64,000 nucleotides of DNA from Yersinia bercovieri ATCC 43970 (GTDB lineage Bacteria; Pseudomonadota; Gammaproteobacteria; Enterobacterales; Enterobacteriaceae). The stretch lies in assembly GCF_013282745.1 (NCBI RefSeq), contig NZ_CP054044.1:2790001-2854000 (forward strand), given 5' to 3'. Positions 1-10,729 of this stretch are shown here, one piece after another. Under the pieces are notes generated by a model that was not told the origin of the DNA, searched no databases, and saw only the letters and a list, made by a program, of their open reading frames with translations. The translations under genes and the position numbers were made by a program. Within the stretch, counting starts at the first letter, position 1. Every line of letters starts with the position of its first letter.

Positions 1-435
1 AAATATTAAAGTGCAACTTTTCATAGTGAATATTTATTAAATAACACTTAAAACGTGTTCTGGATCAAAAAAATACCCCTAGCTAGTGAGTGGAAGAACC
101 GGTTATTCCTGAGACAATGGTATAGTTAATGTGAACTATACTGGTTGGCTTATATGTGTATGTTCTGGTTTAACAAATTACTGACTCGATTTAGCTTACA
201 AGTCCGCACCAAATGTTAACTAAGATCGTGCAATTGTAAATTAATCTGTAGTTACTTTTGTCTAAGTTGACAAAAGGTTACTGAAAGGAGTAAAAAGCCC
301 ACAGTAAAACACTGGCTAAACAGTTGTAAAGACAGTGTGTTTTGTGTGGTTTTTATCCTTCCCTTTGAATCGATGTGGTGCACTAACTGCCAATACAAGA
401 GCAGGATGTCCGACACCACTTTTGATGAGTAAGCA
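1..435 (+). promoter_or_regulatory. Leader and promoter region of the nuo operon
   Basis: No convincing gene is present. The stretch is AT-rich and leads straight into nuoA, so it should carry the nuo promoter(s). A TACCCCT heptamer at 74-80 fits the NarL heptamer pattern, and NarL is a known regulator of E. coli nuo, but one heptamer is weak evidence. An imperfect stem-loop can form from AAAACACTG (306-314) and CAGTGTGTTTT (333-343) in the untranslated leader. A 67-codon frame on the minus strand (252-455) lacks a recognisable product and a ribosome site. Confidence 0.5.
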
Positions 436-891
436 ATGCGTATGTCAACAACCACTGAAGTTATCGCTCATCATTGGGCGTTCGCTGTATTCCTGATTGG
501 CGCAATCGGACTGTGCGGTTTGATGCTGTTGGGTGCGTTCTTCCTGGGTGGGAGAGCTCGGGCCCGCGCCAAAAACGTCCCCTATGAGTCTGGTATTGAC
601 TCGGTAGGTTCAGCGCGGATGCGCTTATCTGCCAAGTTTTACCTGGTCGCCATGTTTTTCGTTATTTTCGATGTTGAAGCCCTGTACCTGTATGCGTGGT
701 CAATCTCAATTCGTGAGAGCGGCTGGGTAGGCTTTATCGAAGCAACCATTTTCATTTTGGTGCTTTTGGCTGGTTTGGTTTATCTGGTGCGTATCGGCGC
801 TCTAGATTGGACTCCTGTGCGCTCTAATCGCCGCGTGAGCAAACCGAGCATAGTCAAATACGCCAGCAGTCATCCAGATATACGCCAATAA
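436..891 (+). CDS. nuoA: NADH-quinone oxidoreductase subunit A
   Basis: This is a small membrane subunit of complex I (NDH-1), part of the proton-pumping arm near the quinone site. The 151-residue product has three hydrophobic segments (about residues 14-38, 68-88 and 98-120). It carries the family-typical loop [16 protein letters not shown] between the first two and [15 protein letters not shown] in the second. It is a few residues longer than the E. coli protein. The start at 436 gives [14 protein letters not shown], which aligns with E. coli [14 protein letters not shown]; 442 is a second possible start. It is the first gene of the operon, with nuoB 18 bases downstream. Confidence 0.97.
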   Translation: MRMSTTTEVIAHHWAFAVFLIGAIGLCGLMLLGAFFLGGRARARAKNVPYESGIDSVGSARMRLSAKFYLVAMFFVIFDVEALYLYAWSISIRESGWVGFIEATIFILVLLAGLVYLVRIGALDWTPVRSNRRVSKPSIVKYASSHPDIRQ

Positions 892-909
892 ATACAGCGA
901 GGCATTAAC

Positions 910-1587
910 ATGGACTATACGCTCACCCGCATAGACCCTAACGGTGAGAACGACCGTTACCCCCTGCAAACTCAGGAAACCGTCAGCGGCGATCCTCTCG
1001 AGCAACATGTCCACCGTAGTGTTTACATGGGTAAACTTGAGAACGCCATGCATGACATGGTGAACTGGGGGCGTAAGAACTCTCTTTGGCCATATAACTT
1101 CGGCCTCTCTTGCTGTTATGTCGAGATGGTGACCTCGTTCACTGCGGTACATGACGTGGCACGTTTTGGTGCCGAAGTCCTGCGTGCTTCTCCGCGTCAG
1201 GCCGACTTCATGGTGGTGGCCGGTACGTGCTTCACCAAAATGGCCCCAGTTATCCAGCGTCTGTATGAACAGATGCTCGAGCCAAAATGGGTTATCTCCA
1301 TGGGGGCCTGTGCCAACTCAGGCGGCATGTACGATATCTACTCCGTGGTACAAGGCGTGGATAAATTCCTACCCGTAGACGTCTATATTCCTGGTTGTCC
1401 ACCGCGCCCGGAAGCTTATATGCAAGCACTGTTATTGCTACAGGAGTCTATTGGTAAAGAGCGCCGTCCTCTCTCTTGGGTTGTGGGTGATCAAGGTGTT
1501 TACCGCGCCAATATGCAGCCAGAAAGAGAACGTAAGCATGCTGAACGAATTGCAGTAACTAACTTGCGTACACCTGACGAGATCTAA
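910..1587 (+). CDS. nuoB: NADH-quinone oxidoreductase subunit B
   Basis: This peripheral-arm subunit of complex I carries the terminal [4Fe-4S] cluster N2, which hands electrons to quinone. The 225-residue product has the adjacent-cysteine motif GLSCCYVEM (about residues 60-68), a further Cys in [12 protein letters not shown], and CPPRPEAY near residue 160, the standard N2 ligands. Length is close to the E. coli protein. It sits between nuoA and nuoC. The 139 bases downstream are unusually long for this operon and contain a short tandem repeat. Confidence 0.98.
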
Positions 1588-1692
1588 CCCGACTTTCGGT
1601 GTTGGATTTTTTGTGCGTAAGTGATTTGTTTTTGGATGGAACCGTTTTTATCCAGAACATGTGTGCGGCAAATGACCACAAAATGACACATT

Positions 1693-1720
1693 CAGTGTGG
1701 TGAAAAAACAGTGTGGTGAA
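1693..1720 (+). repeat. Two-copy 16-base-period repeat ahead of nuoC
   Basis: CAGTGTGGTGAA occurs at 1693-1704 and again at 1709-1720, immediately before the nuoC start at 1727. The second copy supplies the GGTGA that could act as the ribosome-binding site, so the duplication may have doubled the Shine-Dalgarno region. It is short enough to be a chance slippage event. Confidence 0.5.
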
Positions 1721-1726
1721 TAAATA

Positions 1727-3523
1727 ATGACCGATTTAACGACGTCCGACAGCACCCAGCCAGCATGGCAGACCAGCTCACATCTTGATGATCCGGTGAT
1801 TGGTGAACTGTCGAACCGTTTTGGGCCTGAGGCCTTTGTTGTTCAAGCGACCCGTACCGGTATGCCCGTGGTATGGGTGAAGCGTGAACAATTGCTGGAA
1901 ATAATGTCGTTCTTAAGAAAACAGCCTAAACCCTATGTCATGCTGTTTGACTTACATGGTGTGGATGAGCGCCTGCGTACTCACCGCCAGGGTCTTCCTG
2001 AAGCGGATTTTTCTGTTTTCTATCATCTGCTCTCCATCGAACGCAACCGCGACATTATGTTGAAAGTGGCACTGTCTGAAAAAGAGTTACACGTGCCCAC
2101 AGCGACCAAAATTTTTCCTAATGCCAACTGGTATGAGCGGGAAACTTGGGAAATGTTCGGTATTACCTTTGATGGCCATCCACATCTGACGCGCATCATG
2201 ATGCCGCAGAGCTGGGAAGGTCACCCGCTACGTAAAGATTATCCAGCTCGTGCTACCGAGTTCGATCCCTTTGTGCTGACTAAGCAGAAAGAGGATCTGG
2301 AGATGGAGTCACTGACCTTCAAACCGGAAGATTGGGGTATGAAGCGCGGGACCGAAAATGAGGACTTTATGTTCCTTAACCTTGGCCCGAACCACCCCTC
2401 TTCACACGGTGCGTTCCGTATCGTGTTGCAGCTTGATGGTGAAGAAATTGTCGATTGCGTGCCGGATGTGGGCTATCACCACCGTGGCGCGGAAAAGATG
2501 GGCGAGCGCCAATCATGGCACAGCTATATTCCGTACACCGACCGCATCGAGTACCTCGGCGGCTGCGTCAACGAAATGCCATACGTATTGGCAGTGGAAA
2601 AACTGGCGGGTATCAAAGTGCCAGAGCGGGTCGACACCATTCGCGTGATGTTATCCGAACTCTTCCGCATCAACAGTCACTTACTCTACATCAGTACCTT
2701 TATCCAAGACGTTGGCGCCATGACGCCGGTGTTCTTCGCCTTTACCGACCGTCAGAAAGTGTACGATTTGGTGGAAGCGATTACCGGTTTCCGTATGCAT
2801 CCGGCCTGGTTCCGGATTGGTGGCGTGGCACATGACCTGCCGCGTGGCTGGGATCGTCTGCTACGTGACTTCCTCGACTGGATGCCAAAACGTCTGGACT
2901 CCTACGTCAAAGCGGCGTTGCAGAACAGCATCCTGAAAGGGCGTTCTGTAGGTGTCGCTGCCTATAATTCTAAAGAGGCGTTGGAGTGGGGCGTTACCGG
3001 TGCTGGTTTGCGGGCGACGGGTGTTGAGTTTGACGTGCGTAAATGGCGTCCATATTCCGGTTATGAAAACTTCGATTTTGAAGTGCCGATCGGTAATAAC
3101 GGCGACTGCTATGACCGCGTGATGTTGAAAGTGGAGGAGTTGCGTCAAAGCCTGCGCATTCTCGAGCAGTGTTATAAAAACATGCCAGAGGGGCCATTCA
3201 AGGCTGACCACCCACTGACCACACCGCCGCCGAAAGAGCGCACGCTTCAACATATCGAAACGCTGATCACCCACTTCCTGCAAGTATCATGGGGCCCGGT
3301 GATGCCAGCCAACGAATCATTCCAGATGGTTGAAGCGACCAAAGGGATCAACAGCTACTATCTGACCAGTGACGCCAGCACCATGAGCTATCGCACCCGG
3401 ATACGTACACCAAGCTATGCCCATTTGCAGCAGATCCCATCGGTTATCCGTGGCAGCCTGGTATCTGACTTGATTGTCTATCTGGGCAGTATCGATTTTG
3501 TAATGTCTGATGTGGACCGCTAA
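1727..3523 (+). CDS. nuoC: NADH-quinone oxidoreductase fused subunit CD
   Basis: This is a fusion of the NuoC (30 kDa) and NuoD (49 kDa) subunits, as in E. coli; the two are separate genes in many other bacteria. It forms the connecting fragment of complex I and lines the quinone pocket. Of 598 residues, about 1-190 are the NuoC part (with [21 protein letters not shown] and [10 protein letters not shown]). The NuoD part runs from about 205 to the end ([61 protein letters not shown]). Length matches the enterobacterial family. nuoE starts 2 bases after the stop. The symbol nuoCD is also used. Confidence 0.98.
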   Translation: MTDLTTSDSTQPAWQTSSHLDDPVIGELSNRFGPEAFVVQATRTGMPVVWVKREQLLEIMSFLRKQPKPYVMLFDLHGVDERLRTHRQGLPEADFSVFYHLLSIERNRDIMLKVALSEKELHVPTATKIFPNANWYERETWEMFGITFDGHPHLTRIMMPQSWEGHPLRKDYPARATEFDPFVLTKQKEDLEMESLTFKPEDWGMKRGTENEDFMFLNLGPNHPSSHGAFRIVLQLDGEEIVDCVPDVGYHHRGAEKMGERQSWHSYIPYTDRIEYLGGCVNEMPYVLAVEKLAGIKVPERVDTIRVMLSELFRINSHLLYISTFIQDVGAMTPVFFAFTDRQKVYDLVEAITGFRMHPAWFRIGGVAHDLPRGWDRLLRDFLDWMPKRLDSYVKAALQNSILKGRSVGVAAYNSKEALEWGVTGAGLRATGVEFDVRKWRPYSGYENFDFEVPIGNNGDCYDRVMLKVEELRQSLRILEQCYKNMPEGPFKADHPLTTPPPKERTLQHIETLITHFLQVSWGPVMPANESFQMVEATKGINSYYLTSDASTMSYRTRIRTPSYAHLQQIPSVIRGSLVSDLIVYLGSIDFVMSDVDR

Positions 3524-3525
3524 TT

Positions 3526-4089
3526 ATGAGTGACCAAAAAGATACTCAGGTGAGTAACGAAAGCCAAAATGTGGTGGATCAGGCAGTCAATGCGGCTGAA
3601 CCGGCGACCACCACTGACGTTTTCGAGTTGAGTGCTGAAGAACGTGATGCTATCGAACATGAAAAGCACCATTACGAAGATGCCCGCGCCGCGTCAATCG
3701 AAGCACTGAAAATCGTGCAGAAAGGGCGTGGCTGGGTGCCGGATGGGGCGATTCACGCCATTGCTGAAGTGCTGGGTATCCCGGCCAGTGATGTTGAAGG
3801 GGTCGCCACATTCTACAGCCAGATCTTCCGCCAACCGGTAGGGCGTCATGTGATCCGCTACTGTGACAGTGTGGTGTGCCATATCACCGGTTATCAGGGG
3901 ATTCAGGCCGCGATTTCGAAGAAACTCAGCATTCAGCCGGGCCAAACCACCTTTGATGGCCGTTTTACACTGCTGCCAACCTGCTGTTTAGGTAACTGCG
4001 ATCGTGGCCCCACCATGATGATTGACGACGATACCCACAGCTACCTGAAACCTGAAGATATCGAGAAGTTACTGGAGCAATATCCATGA
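3526..4089 (+). CDS. nuoE: NADH-quinone oxidoreductase subunit E
   Basis: This is the thioredoxin-fold [2Fe-2S] subunit (cluster N1a) of the NADH-dehydrogenase module. The cluster cysteines lie in [13 protein letters not shown] and [13 protein letters not shown]. The product is 187 residues, about 20 longer than E. coli NuoE. The extra length is a low-complexity N-terminal stretch ([24 protein letters not shown]) before the conserved [14 protein letters not shown]. No alternative start in the conserved part fits better, so the extension is probably real. The gene overlaps nuoF by four bases (ATGA), indicating translational coupling. Confidence 0.97.
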   Translation: MSDQKDTQVSNESQNVVDQAVNAAEPATTTDVFELSAEERDAIEHEKHHYEDARAASIEALKIVQKGRGWVPDGAIHAIAEVLGIPASDVEGVATFYSQIFRQPVGRHVIRYCDSVVCHITGYQGIQAAISKKLSIQPGQTTFDGRFTLLPTCCLGNCDRGPTMMIDDDTHSYLKPEDIEKLLEQYP

Positions 4090-5471
4090 CAGCTAACTCA
4101 GGTATTACCAAAGCCACGGGGTTTAATAAAGAGATTATCCGGACACCGGAGATGCACCCGCTGACCTGGCGTTTGCGTGATGACAAACAGCCAGTGTGGC
4201 TGGATGAATATCGCAGCAAAACCGGTTACCTGGGCGCTGAAAAAGCCTTAAAAGGCATGGCACCACCTGATGTTGTTAACTTAGTCAAAGACGCGGGTTT
4301 GAAAGGCCGTGGCGGTGCAGGTTTCTCCACAGGTTTGAAGTGGAGCTTGATGCCGAAAGACGAAAGCATGAACATCCGCTATCTGCTGTGCAATGCCGAT
4401 GAGATGGAGCCGGGCACCTATAAAGACCGCTTGCTGATGGAGCAATTGCCGCATCTGCTGGTGGAGGGGATGCTGATCAGCGCCTTTGCGCTGAAAGCCT
4501 ATCGTGGCTACATCTTCCTGCGTGGCGAATATATCGAAGCGGCGGTGAATTTGCGCCGCGCTATTGCCGAGGCAACCGAAGCCGGCTTGCTGGGTAAAAA
4601 CATCATGGGCAGCGGCTTTGATTTTGAGCTGATAGTCCATACCGGTGCTGGCCGCTATATCTGCGGTGAAGAGACCGCGCTGATTAACTCGCTGGAAGGC
4701 CGCCGCGCCAACCCACGTTCCAAGCCACCGTTCCCCGCTTCTTCGGGTGTTTGGGGTAAGCCGACGTGCGTGAATAACGTGGAAACCCTGTGTAACGTGC
4801 CCGCCATTCTTGAGCATGGTGTTGAGTGGTATCAGGGGATCACTGCCGGTAAGAGTAACGATGCCGGGACCAAACTGATGGGCTTCTCTGGCCGGGTGAA
4901 AAACCCAGGTCTGTGGGAGCTACCCTTTGGTATCACCGCCCGTGAAATTCTGGAAGATTACGCCGGTGGCATGCGCGATGGCTTGAAATTCAAAGCCTGG
5001 CAGCCGGGCGGGGCGGGCACTGACTTCCTGACCGCCGACCATCTGGATCTGCCGATGGACTTCGAGAATATCGCCAAAGCAGGTAGCCGTTTAGGCACCG
5101 CGCTGGCGATGGCGGTAGACCACGAAATTGGCATGGTGCCACTGGTGCGCAATCTGGAAGAGTTCTTTGCCCGCGAATCCTGTGGCTGGTGTACCCCTTG
5201 CCGCGATGGTTTGCCATGGAGCGTGAAGATCCTGCGCGCACTGGAGCGCGGCGAAGGTCAGCCGGGCGATATTGAGACACTAGAGCAGCTGTGCCGCTTC
5301 TTAGGGCCAGGCAAAACTTTCTGTGCTCACGCGCCGGGCGCGGTTGAACCACTACAAAGCGCGATCAAATATTTCCGGGAAGAGTTCGAAGCCGGGATCG
5401 CAGCTAAGGACTATGGCAACACCCGAGCCATAGCCGGTATTCAACCGAACCTACTTAAAGCGCGCTGGTAG
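4086..5471 (+). CDS. nuoF: NADH-quinone oxidoreductase subunit F
   Basis: This NADH- and FMN-binding subunit is the electron entry point of complex I and also carries [4Fe-4S] cluster N3. The glycine-rich nucleotide-binding segment [16 protein letters not shown] lies near residues 70-85. [14 protein letters not shown] and [19 protein letters not shown] follow. Cluster cysteines are in [11 protein letters not shown] (about 366, 369, 372) and TFCAHAPG (about 413). The 461 residues include about 15 extra N-terminal residues compared with E. coli. The start overlaps the nuoE stop. A stem-loop follows the stop codon, before nuoG. Confidence 0.98.
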   Translation: MTANSGITKATGFNKEIIRTPEMHPLTWRLRDDKQPVWLDEYRSKTGYLGAEKALKGMAPPDVVNLVKDAGLKGRGGAGFSTGLKWSLMPKDESMNIRYLLCNADEMEPGTYKDRLLMEQLPHLLVEGMLISAFALKAYRGYIFLRGEYIEAAVNLRRAIAEATEAGLLGKNIMGSGFDFELIVHTGAGRYICGEETALINSLEGRRANPRSKPPFPASSGVWGKPTCVNNVETLCNVPAILEHGVEWYQGITAGKSNDAGTKLMGFSGRVKNPGLWELPFGITAREILEDYAGGMRDGLKFKAWQPGGAGTDFLTADHLDLPMDFENIAKAGSRLGTALAMAVDHEIGMVPLVRNLEEFFARESCGWCTPCRDGLPWSVKILRALERGEGQPGDIETLEQLCRFLGPGKTFCAHAPGAVEPLQSAIKYFREEFEAGIAAKDYGNTRAIAGIQPNLLKARW

Positions 5472-5478
5472 CATAGAT

Positions 5479-5512
5479 GCCCTTGCGGTTTGCCGTAGGG
5501 GCCAGAATTTTT
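5479..5512 (+). terminator. Terminator-like stem-loop between nuoF and nuoG
   Basis: GCCCTTGCGG (5479-5488) pairs with CCGTAGGGGC (5493-5502) over ten positions, two of them G-T wobbles, around a TTTG loop. A T5 run (5508-5512) follows six bases after the stem. This resembles an intrinsic terminator inside the operon, eight bases after the nuoF stop. It could partly attenuate transcription into nuoG or protect the upstream mRNA after processing. Confidence 0.6.
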
Positions 5513-5596
5513 GATTAACGCTTGTAAATGAACCGCCTTAATGTCGTCGTGCAGACATTAAATCGGCTTATGCACAAGTCACTTGGAAGCATGCAT

Positions 5597-8341
5597 ATGG
5601 CTACGATTCATGTAGACGGCAAAGAATACGACGTAAACGGGGCCGACAACCTGTTACAAGCTTGTCTCTCCCTGGGACTCGATATTCCTTACTTTTGCTG
5701 GCATCCGGCGCTGGGAAGCGTCGGCGCTTGCCGCCAATGTGCGGTAAAGCAATACCAAAACGCCGATGATACCCGTGGGCGTTTGGTCATGTCCTGTATG
5801 ACCCCGGCCACTGATGGAACCTTTATTTCCATTGATGACGGCGAAGCCAAAGCGTTCCGTGAGAGTGTGGTTGAATGGTTGATGACTAACCACCCGCACG
5901 ATTGCCCGGTCTGTGAAGAGGGGGGTAACTGTCACCTGCAAGATATGACAGTGATGACCGGACACAGTTTCCGCCGCTATCGCTTCAGTAAACGTACTCA
6001 CCAGAATCAGGATCTCGGCCCATTCATCTCCCATGAAATGAACCGCTGTATCGCCTGTTATCGCTGTGTGCGCTACTACAAAGATTATGCTGATGGCACA
6101 GACCTAGGTGTCTACGGTGCCCATGATAACGTCTACTTTGGTCGTACTGAGAGCGGCACGCTGGAAAGCGAGTTCTCCGGTAACCTGGTAGAGGTGTGCC
6201 CGACCGGCGTATTTACCGATAAAACCCACTCCGAGCGCTATAACCGTAAATGGGATATGCAGTTCGCGCCCAGTATCTGCCAGCAGTGCAGTGTGGGGTG
6301 TAACACCAGCCCAGGCGAACGCTATGGTGAATTGCGCCGTATTGAAAACCGCTATAACGGCAGCGTGAACCACTACTTTATGTGTGACCGCGGCCGCTTT
6401 GGTTACGGCTACGTCAACCGCAAAGACCGCCCACGTCAGCCGCAGCAACTGCGTGGCAATGACTGGATCCACCTCAACGCCGAACAGGCGATGCAGGGGG
6501 CGGCGGATATTCTGCGTCAGGCGAAAAAAACCATCGGTATCGGTTCACCACGCGCCAGTTTGGAAAGCAACTTCGCGCTACGTGAGTTGGTGGGTGCGGA
6601 GAACTTCTACACCGGTATCGCCGCAGGTGAGCAACAGCGCCTGCAATTGATGCTTAAAGTGCTGCGCGAAGGTGGAGTTTACACGCCGTCACTGCGTGAG
6701 ATTGAGAGCTACGATGCGGTGCTGATTCTGGGTGAAGACCTGACCCAGACTGGCGCGCGTATTGCGCTCTCAGTTCGTCAAGCGGTGAAAGGCAAAGCCC
6801 GCGAAATGGCGGCGGCACAAAAAGTGGCCGACTGGCAGATTGCCGCCATCATGAATATTGGTCAGCACGCGAAACATCCGCTGTTTATCACCAATGTGGA
6901 TAACACCCGCATGGATGATATCGCGGCATGGAACTATCGTGCGCCCGTGGACGATCAAGCCCGTTTAGGCTTCGCCATCGCCCACGCGCTGGATGACTCT
7001 GCGCCTGCGGTTGATGATTTGGCGAAAGAGCTGAAAGGCAAAGTGGATATTATTGTGCAGGCGCTGGCCGGGGCGAGAAAACCACTCATCATTACCGGTA
7101 GCAGTGCAGGTAGTGATGCCATCATTGAAGCGGCAGCCAACGTGGCGAAAGCCCTGAAAGGCCGTGGCGCTGATGTCGGCATCACCTTTGTTGCCAGTGC
7201 CGCTAACAGCATGGGTTTGACCATGATGGGGGGCGGTTCACTGGATCAAGCACTGGCGCAGTTGTCCAGCGGTGAAGCCGATACCGCCATCGTGATGGAG
7301 AATGACCTCTATCGCCATGGGGCGAAAGATAAAGTGGACGCCGCGCTGGAGAAAACCACCAATCTGATTGTGGTGGATCATCAACGCACCGCGATTATGG
7401 ATAGAGCCAGCTTGATTCTGTCTGCCGCCAGCTTCGCTGAAAGCGACGGTACACTGGTCAATCAGGAGGGCCGCGCTCAGCGCTTCTTCCAGGTTTATGA
7501 TCCCACCTATTACGACGACCCGAAAAAACCAGAAAGCCGCAGCATCATGCTGGAGAGCTGGCGTTGGCTGCACTCGCTGCACTCAACCTATACCAGCCGT
7601 CATGTGGACTGGACCCAGTTGGATCACGTGATCCAAGCTTGTGTGGCGGCATTGCCACAGCTGGAAGGGATGGTTGCCGCCGCACCGGATGCGACTTTCC
7701 GCATTCGTGGGCAGAAACTGGCCCGTTCACCTATCCGTTACAGTGGCCGTACCGCGATGCGCGCAGATATCAGTGTGCACGAACCGCGTCAGCCGCAGGA
7801 TATCGACACGCCGTTTGCCTTCTCAATGGAGGGGAACAACAGCCCACTGGCTGATCGTCAGCAGATCCCATTTGCCTGGGCGCCGGGCTGGAACTCACCG
7901 CAAGCATGGAACAAATTCCAGGCGGAAGTGGGTGGCAACCTGCGCTTTGGTGATCCGGGTGTGCGTCTGATTGAAGCAGGGGAGGGTACACTCGGCTACT
8001 TTGATTCCGTGCCGGCGGCCTTTACTGCCGATGCCGAAAGCTGGCAGATTGCCCCTTATTACCATCTGTTTGGTAGTGAAGAGATGTCCCAACGCGCGGA
8101 TGTGATTCAACAACGGATGCCAGAGCCTTATGTGATGGTCAATCCAGCCGATGCGGCGCAGTTAGGGGTTAACCTCGGTACGCTGGTGGAGTTCAACTGT
8201 GCGGGCCAAACTTTGCGCTTGCCAGTGCGCTTGAGTGAAACCTTGGCTCAAGGTCAGGTCGGCTTGCCGCTTGGCTTACCGGGTATTCCGCCAATTATGG
8301 TGGGTGCGCGCGTTGAGAATCTGCGGGAGGCAGGATTATGA
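5597..8341 (+). CDS. nuoG: NADH-quinone oxidoreductase subunit G
   Basis: This is the largest peripheral subunit of complex I and carries several iron-sulfur clusters. The N-terminal ferredoxin-like domain begins [18 protein letters not shown] and has cysteines in [17 protein letters not shown]. Further cluster motifs are [31 protein letters not shown] and CQQCSVGC. The remainder is a molybdopterin-oxidoreductase-like domain. The reading frame is open from 5528, but the start at 5597 is preferred. It matches the E. coli N-terminus exactly and has GGAAG seven bases upstream; 5591 (MHMAT) is the alternative. The product is 914 residues, close to E. coli. The stop overlaps the nuoH start (ATGA). 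Confidence 0.97.
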   Translation: MATIHVDGKEYDVNGADNLLQACLSLGLDIPYFCWHPALGSVGACRQCAVKQYQNADDTRGRLVMSCMTPATDGTFISIDDGEAKAFRESVVEWLMTNHPHDCPVCEEGGNCHLQDMTVMTGHSFRRYRFSKRTHQNQDLGPFISHEMNRCIACYRCVRYYKDYADGTDLGVYGAHDNVYFGRTESGTLESEFSGNLVEVCPTGVFTDKTHSERYNRKWDMQFAPSICQQCSVGCNTSPGERYGELRRIENRYNGSVNHYFMCDRGRFGYGYVNRKDRPRQPQQLRGNDWIHLNAEQAMQGAADILRQAKKTIGIGSPRASLESNFALRELVGAENFYTGIAAGEQQRLQLMLKVLREGGVYTPSLREIESYDAVLILGEDLTQTGARIALSVRQAVKGKAREMAAAQKVADWQIAAIMNIGQHAKHPLFITNVDNTRMDDIAAWNYRAPVDDQARLGFAIAHALDDSAPAVDDLAKELKGKVDIIVQALAGARKPLIITGSSAGSDAIIEAAANVAKALKGRGADVGITFVASAANSMGLTMMGGGSLDQALAQLSSGEADTAIVMENDLYRHGAKDKVDAALEKTTNLIVVDHQRTAIMDRASLILSAASFAESDGTLVNQEGRAQRFFQVYDPTYYDDPKKPESRSIMLESWRWLHSLHSTYTSRHVDWTQLDHVIQACVAALPQLEGMVAAAPDATFRIRGQKLARSPIRYSGRTAMRADISVHEPRQPQDIDTPFAFSMEGNNSPLADRQQIPFAWAPGWNSPQAWNKFQAEVGGNLRFGDPGVRLIEAGEGTLGYFDSVPAAFTADAESWQIAPYYHLFGSEEMSQRADVIQQRMPEPYVMVNPADAAQLGVNLGTLVEFNCAGQTLRLPVRLSETLAQGQVGLPLGLPGIPPIMVGARVENLREAGL

Positions 8342-9315
8342 GCTGGTTTACCCCTGAATTGATTGAGATTTTAATCTCTGTCCTGAAAGCGGTGGTGATT
8401 CTGTTGGTGGTAGTGACCTGTGGCGCATTTATGAGCTTCGGTGAACGCCGTCTGCTGGGCCTGTTCCAGAACCGTTACGGGCCAAACCGTGTCGGTTGGG
8501 GCGGGTCACTGCAACTGGTCGCTGACATGATCAAAATGTTCTTCAAAGAGGACTGGGTACCGAAGTTCTCCGACCGGGCTATCTTTACTCTGGCACCGGT
8601 GATTGCTTTTACTTCGCTGCTACTCTCTTTCGCCATCGTCCCGGTCAGCCCGACCTGGGCGGTTGCGGATCTCAATATCGGCATTTTATTCTTCCTGATG
8701 ATGGCGGGGCTGGCGGTTTACGCCGTGCTGTTCGCCGGTTGGTCTAGTAATAACAAATACTCTCTGTTAGGGGCGATGCGTGCTTCGGCGCAGACCCTGA
8801 GCTATGAAGTGTTCCTCGGCTTATCCTTGATGGGTGTCGTGGCACAGGCTGGCTCGTTTAACATGCAGGATATTGTTAACTCTCAGGAGCAGGTCTGGAA
8901 TGTGATCCCGCAATTCTTTGGTTTCCTGACCTTTGCCATTGCAGGTGTTGCCGTCTGTCACCGTCATCCCTTTGACCAGCCAGAAGCGGAACAAGAGTTG
9001 GCTGATGGTTACCACATTGAATATTCCGGCATGAAATTCGGTCTGTTCTTCGTCGGTGAATACATTGGTATCGTGACCGTCTCTGCGCTAATCGTCACCT
9101 TGTTCTTCGGGGGGTGGCAAGGCCCGTTCTTGCCGCCATTTATCTGGTTTGCGCTGAAAACGGCCTTCTTCATGGTGATGTTCATTCTGATCCGTGCCTC
9201 CTTGCCGCGCCCACGTTATGACCAGGTGATGTCATTCGGCTGGAAAGTTTGCCTGCCGTTGACCCTGCTGAATCTGCTGGCGACTGCCGCGGTCATTTTG
9301 TACAACGCTCAATAA
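8338..9315 (+). CDS. nuoH: NADH-quinone oxidoreductase subunit H
   Basis: This multi-spanning membrane subunit joins the membrane and peripheral arms and forms much of the quinone channel. The 325-residue product has about eight hydrophobic segments. The conserved cytoplasmic loops [23 protein letters not shown] (about residues 34-56) and [29 protein letters not shown] (about 205-235) are rich in the acidic residues typical of the family. Length agrees with E. coli. The start overlaps the nuoG stop, and nuoI follows after 14 bases. Confidence 0.98.
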   Translation: MSWFTPELIEILISVLKAVVILLVVVTCGAFMSFGERRLLGLFQNRYGPNRVGWGGSLQLVADMIKMFFKEDWVPKFSDRAIFTLAPVIAFTSLLLSFAIVPVSPTWAVADLNIGILFFLMMAGLAVYAVLFAGWSSNNKYSLLGAMRASAQTLSYEVFLGLSLMGVVAQAGSFNMQDIVNSQEQVWNVIPQFFGFLTFAIAGVAVCHRHPFDQPEAEQELADGYHIEYSGMKFGLFFVGEYIGIVTVSALIVTLFFGGWQGPFLPPFIWFALKTAFFMVMFILIRASLPRPRYDQVMSFGWKVCLPLTLLNLLATAAVILYNAQ

Positions 9316-9329
9316 GGGGTGAATGAACC

Positions 9330-9872
9330 ATGACGTTGAAAGAGTTAGTGGTTGGTTTCGGCACCCAAGTGCGCAGCCTGTGGATGATTGGCCTTCATGC
9401 CTTCCACAAGCGCGAAACCCAAATGTATCCGGAAGAGCCGGTTTATCTGCCACCGCGCTACCGTGGCCGCATTGTGCTGACGCGCGATCCGGACGGTGAA
9501 GAGCGCTGCGTGGCCTGTAACTTGTGCGCCGTCGCCTGCCCTGTGGGCTGTATCTCTTTGCAAAAAGCAGAGCATAAAGATGGCCGCTGGTATCCGGAGT
9601 TCTTCCGCATCAACTTCTCCCGCTGCATTTTCTGTGGTTTGTGTGAAGAGGCTTGCCCGACAACCGCTATCCAGCTGACGCCGGATTTCGAAATGGGCGA
9701 GTTTAAGCGTCAGGATCTGGTGTATGAGAAAGAGGATTTGTTGATCTCGGGTCCGGGTAAGTATCCGGAATATAACTTCTACCGGATGTCCGGTATGGCG
9801 GTTGACGGTAAGCCGAAAGGCGAAGCCGAAAATGAAGCCAAACCGATCGACGTTAAAGGTCTGATGCCTTAG
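9330..9872 (+). CDS. nuoI: NADH-quinone oxidoreductase subunit I
   Basis: This ferredoxin-type subunit carries the two [4Fe-4S] clusters N6a and N6b in the wire leading to NuoB. The two motifs are [15 protein letters not shown] (first Cys at residue 60) and [15 protein letters not shown] (about residue 99), each a Cx2Cx2Cx3C arrangement. The N-terminal amphipathic segment (residues 1-30) fits membrane-surface contact. At 180 residues it has the expected enterobacterial length. nuoJ begins 12 bases downstream after an AGGAG. Confidence 0.98.
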   Translation: MTLKELVVGFGTQVRSLWMIGLHAFHKRETQMYPEEPVYLPPRYRGRIVLTRDPDGEERCVACNLCAVACPVGCISLQKAEHKDGRWYPEFFRINFSRCIFCGLCEEACPTTAIQLTPDFEMGEFKRQDLVYEKEDLLISGPGKYPEYNFYRMSGMAVDGKPKGEAENEAKPIDVKGLMP

Positions 9873-9884
9873 GAGCCAGCTTCC

Positions 9885-10430
9885 ATGGAATTTGCATTTT
9901 ATATTGCAGCATTGGTGGCAGTGGTGGCGACTATTCGCGTTATCACTCATACCAACCCGGTACATGCGCTGCTGTACCTGATTATTTCGTTACTGGCTAT
10001 CTCAGCGGTGTTCTTCTCGCTGGGAGCTTACTTTGCTGGTGCGCTGGAGATCATTGTTTACGCGGGGGCCATTATGGTGCTGTTCGTGTTTGTGGTGATG
10101 ATGCTGAACCTGGGCAATGTCGAGCAACAAGAGCGCGACTGGCTGAAACCGACCCTATGGATAGGCCCCGGCTTACTGGCGCTGGTGCTGCTGTCGGTAT
10201 TGATCTATGCCATTAGCTCGGTCACAGACTCCGGTATCAGCGGCGAAATGGTCGATGCCAAAGCGGTGGGTATCAGCCTGTTTGGCCCTTATGTGTTGGC
10301 GGTTGAACTGGCGTCAATGCTGCTATTGGCCGGTCTGGTGGTTGCTTTCCATATCGGACGTGAGCATAAGCCGGGCGAAGTGCTGGGCGCGAGCGAATCA
10401 GCGAAAAGAAAAACGGAGGAACAAGCATGA
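9885..10430 (+). CDS. nuoJ: NADH-quinone oxidoreductase subunit J
   Basis: This is a membrane subunit of the complex I proton-pumping arm. The 181-residue product has five hydrophobic segments. One contains the conserved stretch [16 protein letters not shown] (about residues 59-74), the region of the family's pi-bulge helix involved in coupling. A charged C-terminal tail ([10 protein letters not shown]) follows the last helix. The stop overlaps the nuoK start by four bases. Confidence 0.97.
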   Translation: MEFAFYIAALVAVVATIRVITHTNPVHALLYLIISLLAISAVFFSLGAYFAGALEIIVYAGAIMVLFVFVVMMLNLGNVEQQERDWLKPTLWIGPGLLALVLLSVLIYAISSVTDSGISGEMVDAKAVGISLFGPYVLAVELASMLLLAGLVVAFHIGREHKPGEVLGASESAKRKTEEQA

Positions 10431-10729
10431 TCCCTCTACAACATGGCCTGATTCTGGCGGCCATCCTGTTTGTGCTAGGGCTAACGGGGTTGCTGATCCG
10501 TCGCAACCTGCTGTTTATGCTGATAAGCCTTGAAGTGATGATCAATGCCGCCGCGCTCGCTTTCGTGGTGGCGGGCAGTTATTGGGGGCAGGCTGACGGT
10601 CAGGTGATGTATATCCTGGCGATCACGCTGGCGGCAGCGGAGGCCAGTATTGGTCTGGCACTGCTGCTACAGCTGTATCGTCGCCGTCATACTCTGAATA
10701 TCGATACAGTCAGTGAGATGCGCGGATGA
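10427..10729 (+). CDS. nuoK: NADH-quinone oxidoreductase subunit K
   Basis: This small three-helix membrane subunit (100 residues) is related to MrpC of Na+/H+ antiporters and contributes proton-pathway glutamates. These are visible as E36 in [19 protein letters not shown] and E72 in [17 protein letters not shown]. Length equals that of E. coli. It overlaps both neighbours by four bases, so nuoJ, nuoK and nuoL are likely translationally coupled. Confidence 0.97.
   Translation: MIPLQHGLILAAILFVLGLTGLLIRRNLLFMLISLEVMINAAALAFVVAGSYWGQADGQVMYILAITLAAAEASIGLALLLQLYRRRHTLNIDTVSEMRG

Noticed and set aside
252..455. 67-codon minus-strand frame in the nuo leader
   Set aside because: No ribosome site or recognisable product; the region is better explained as the nuo promoter and leader.
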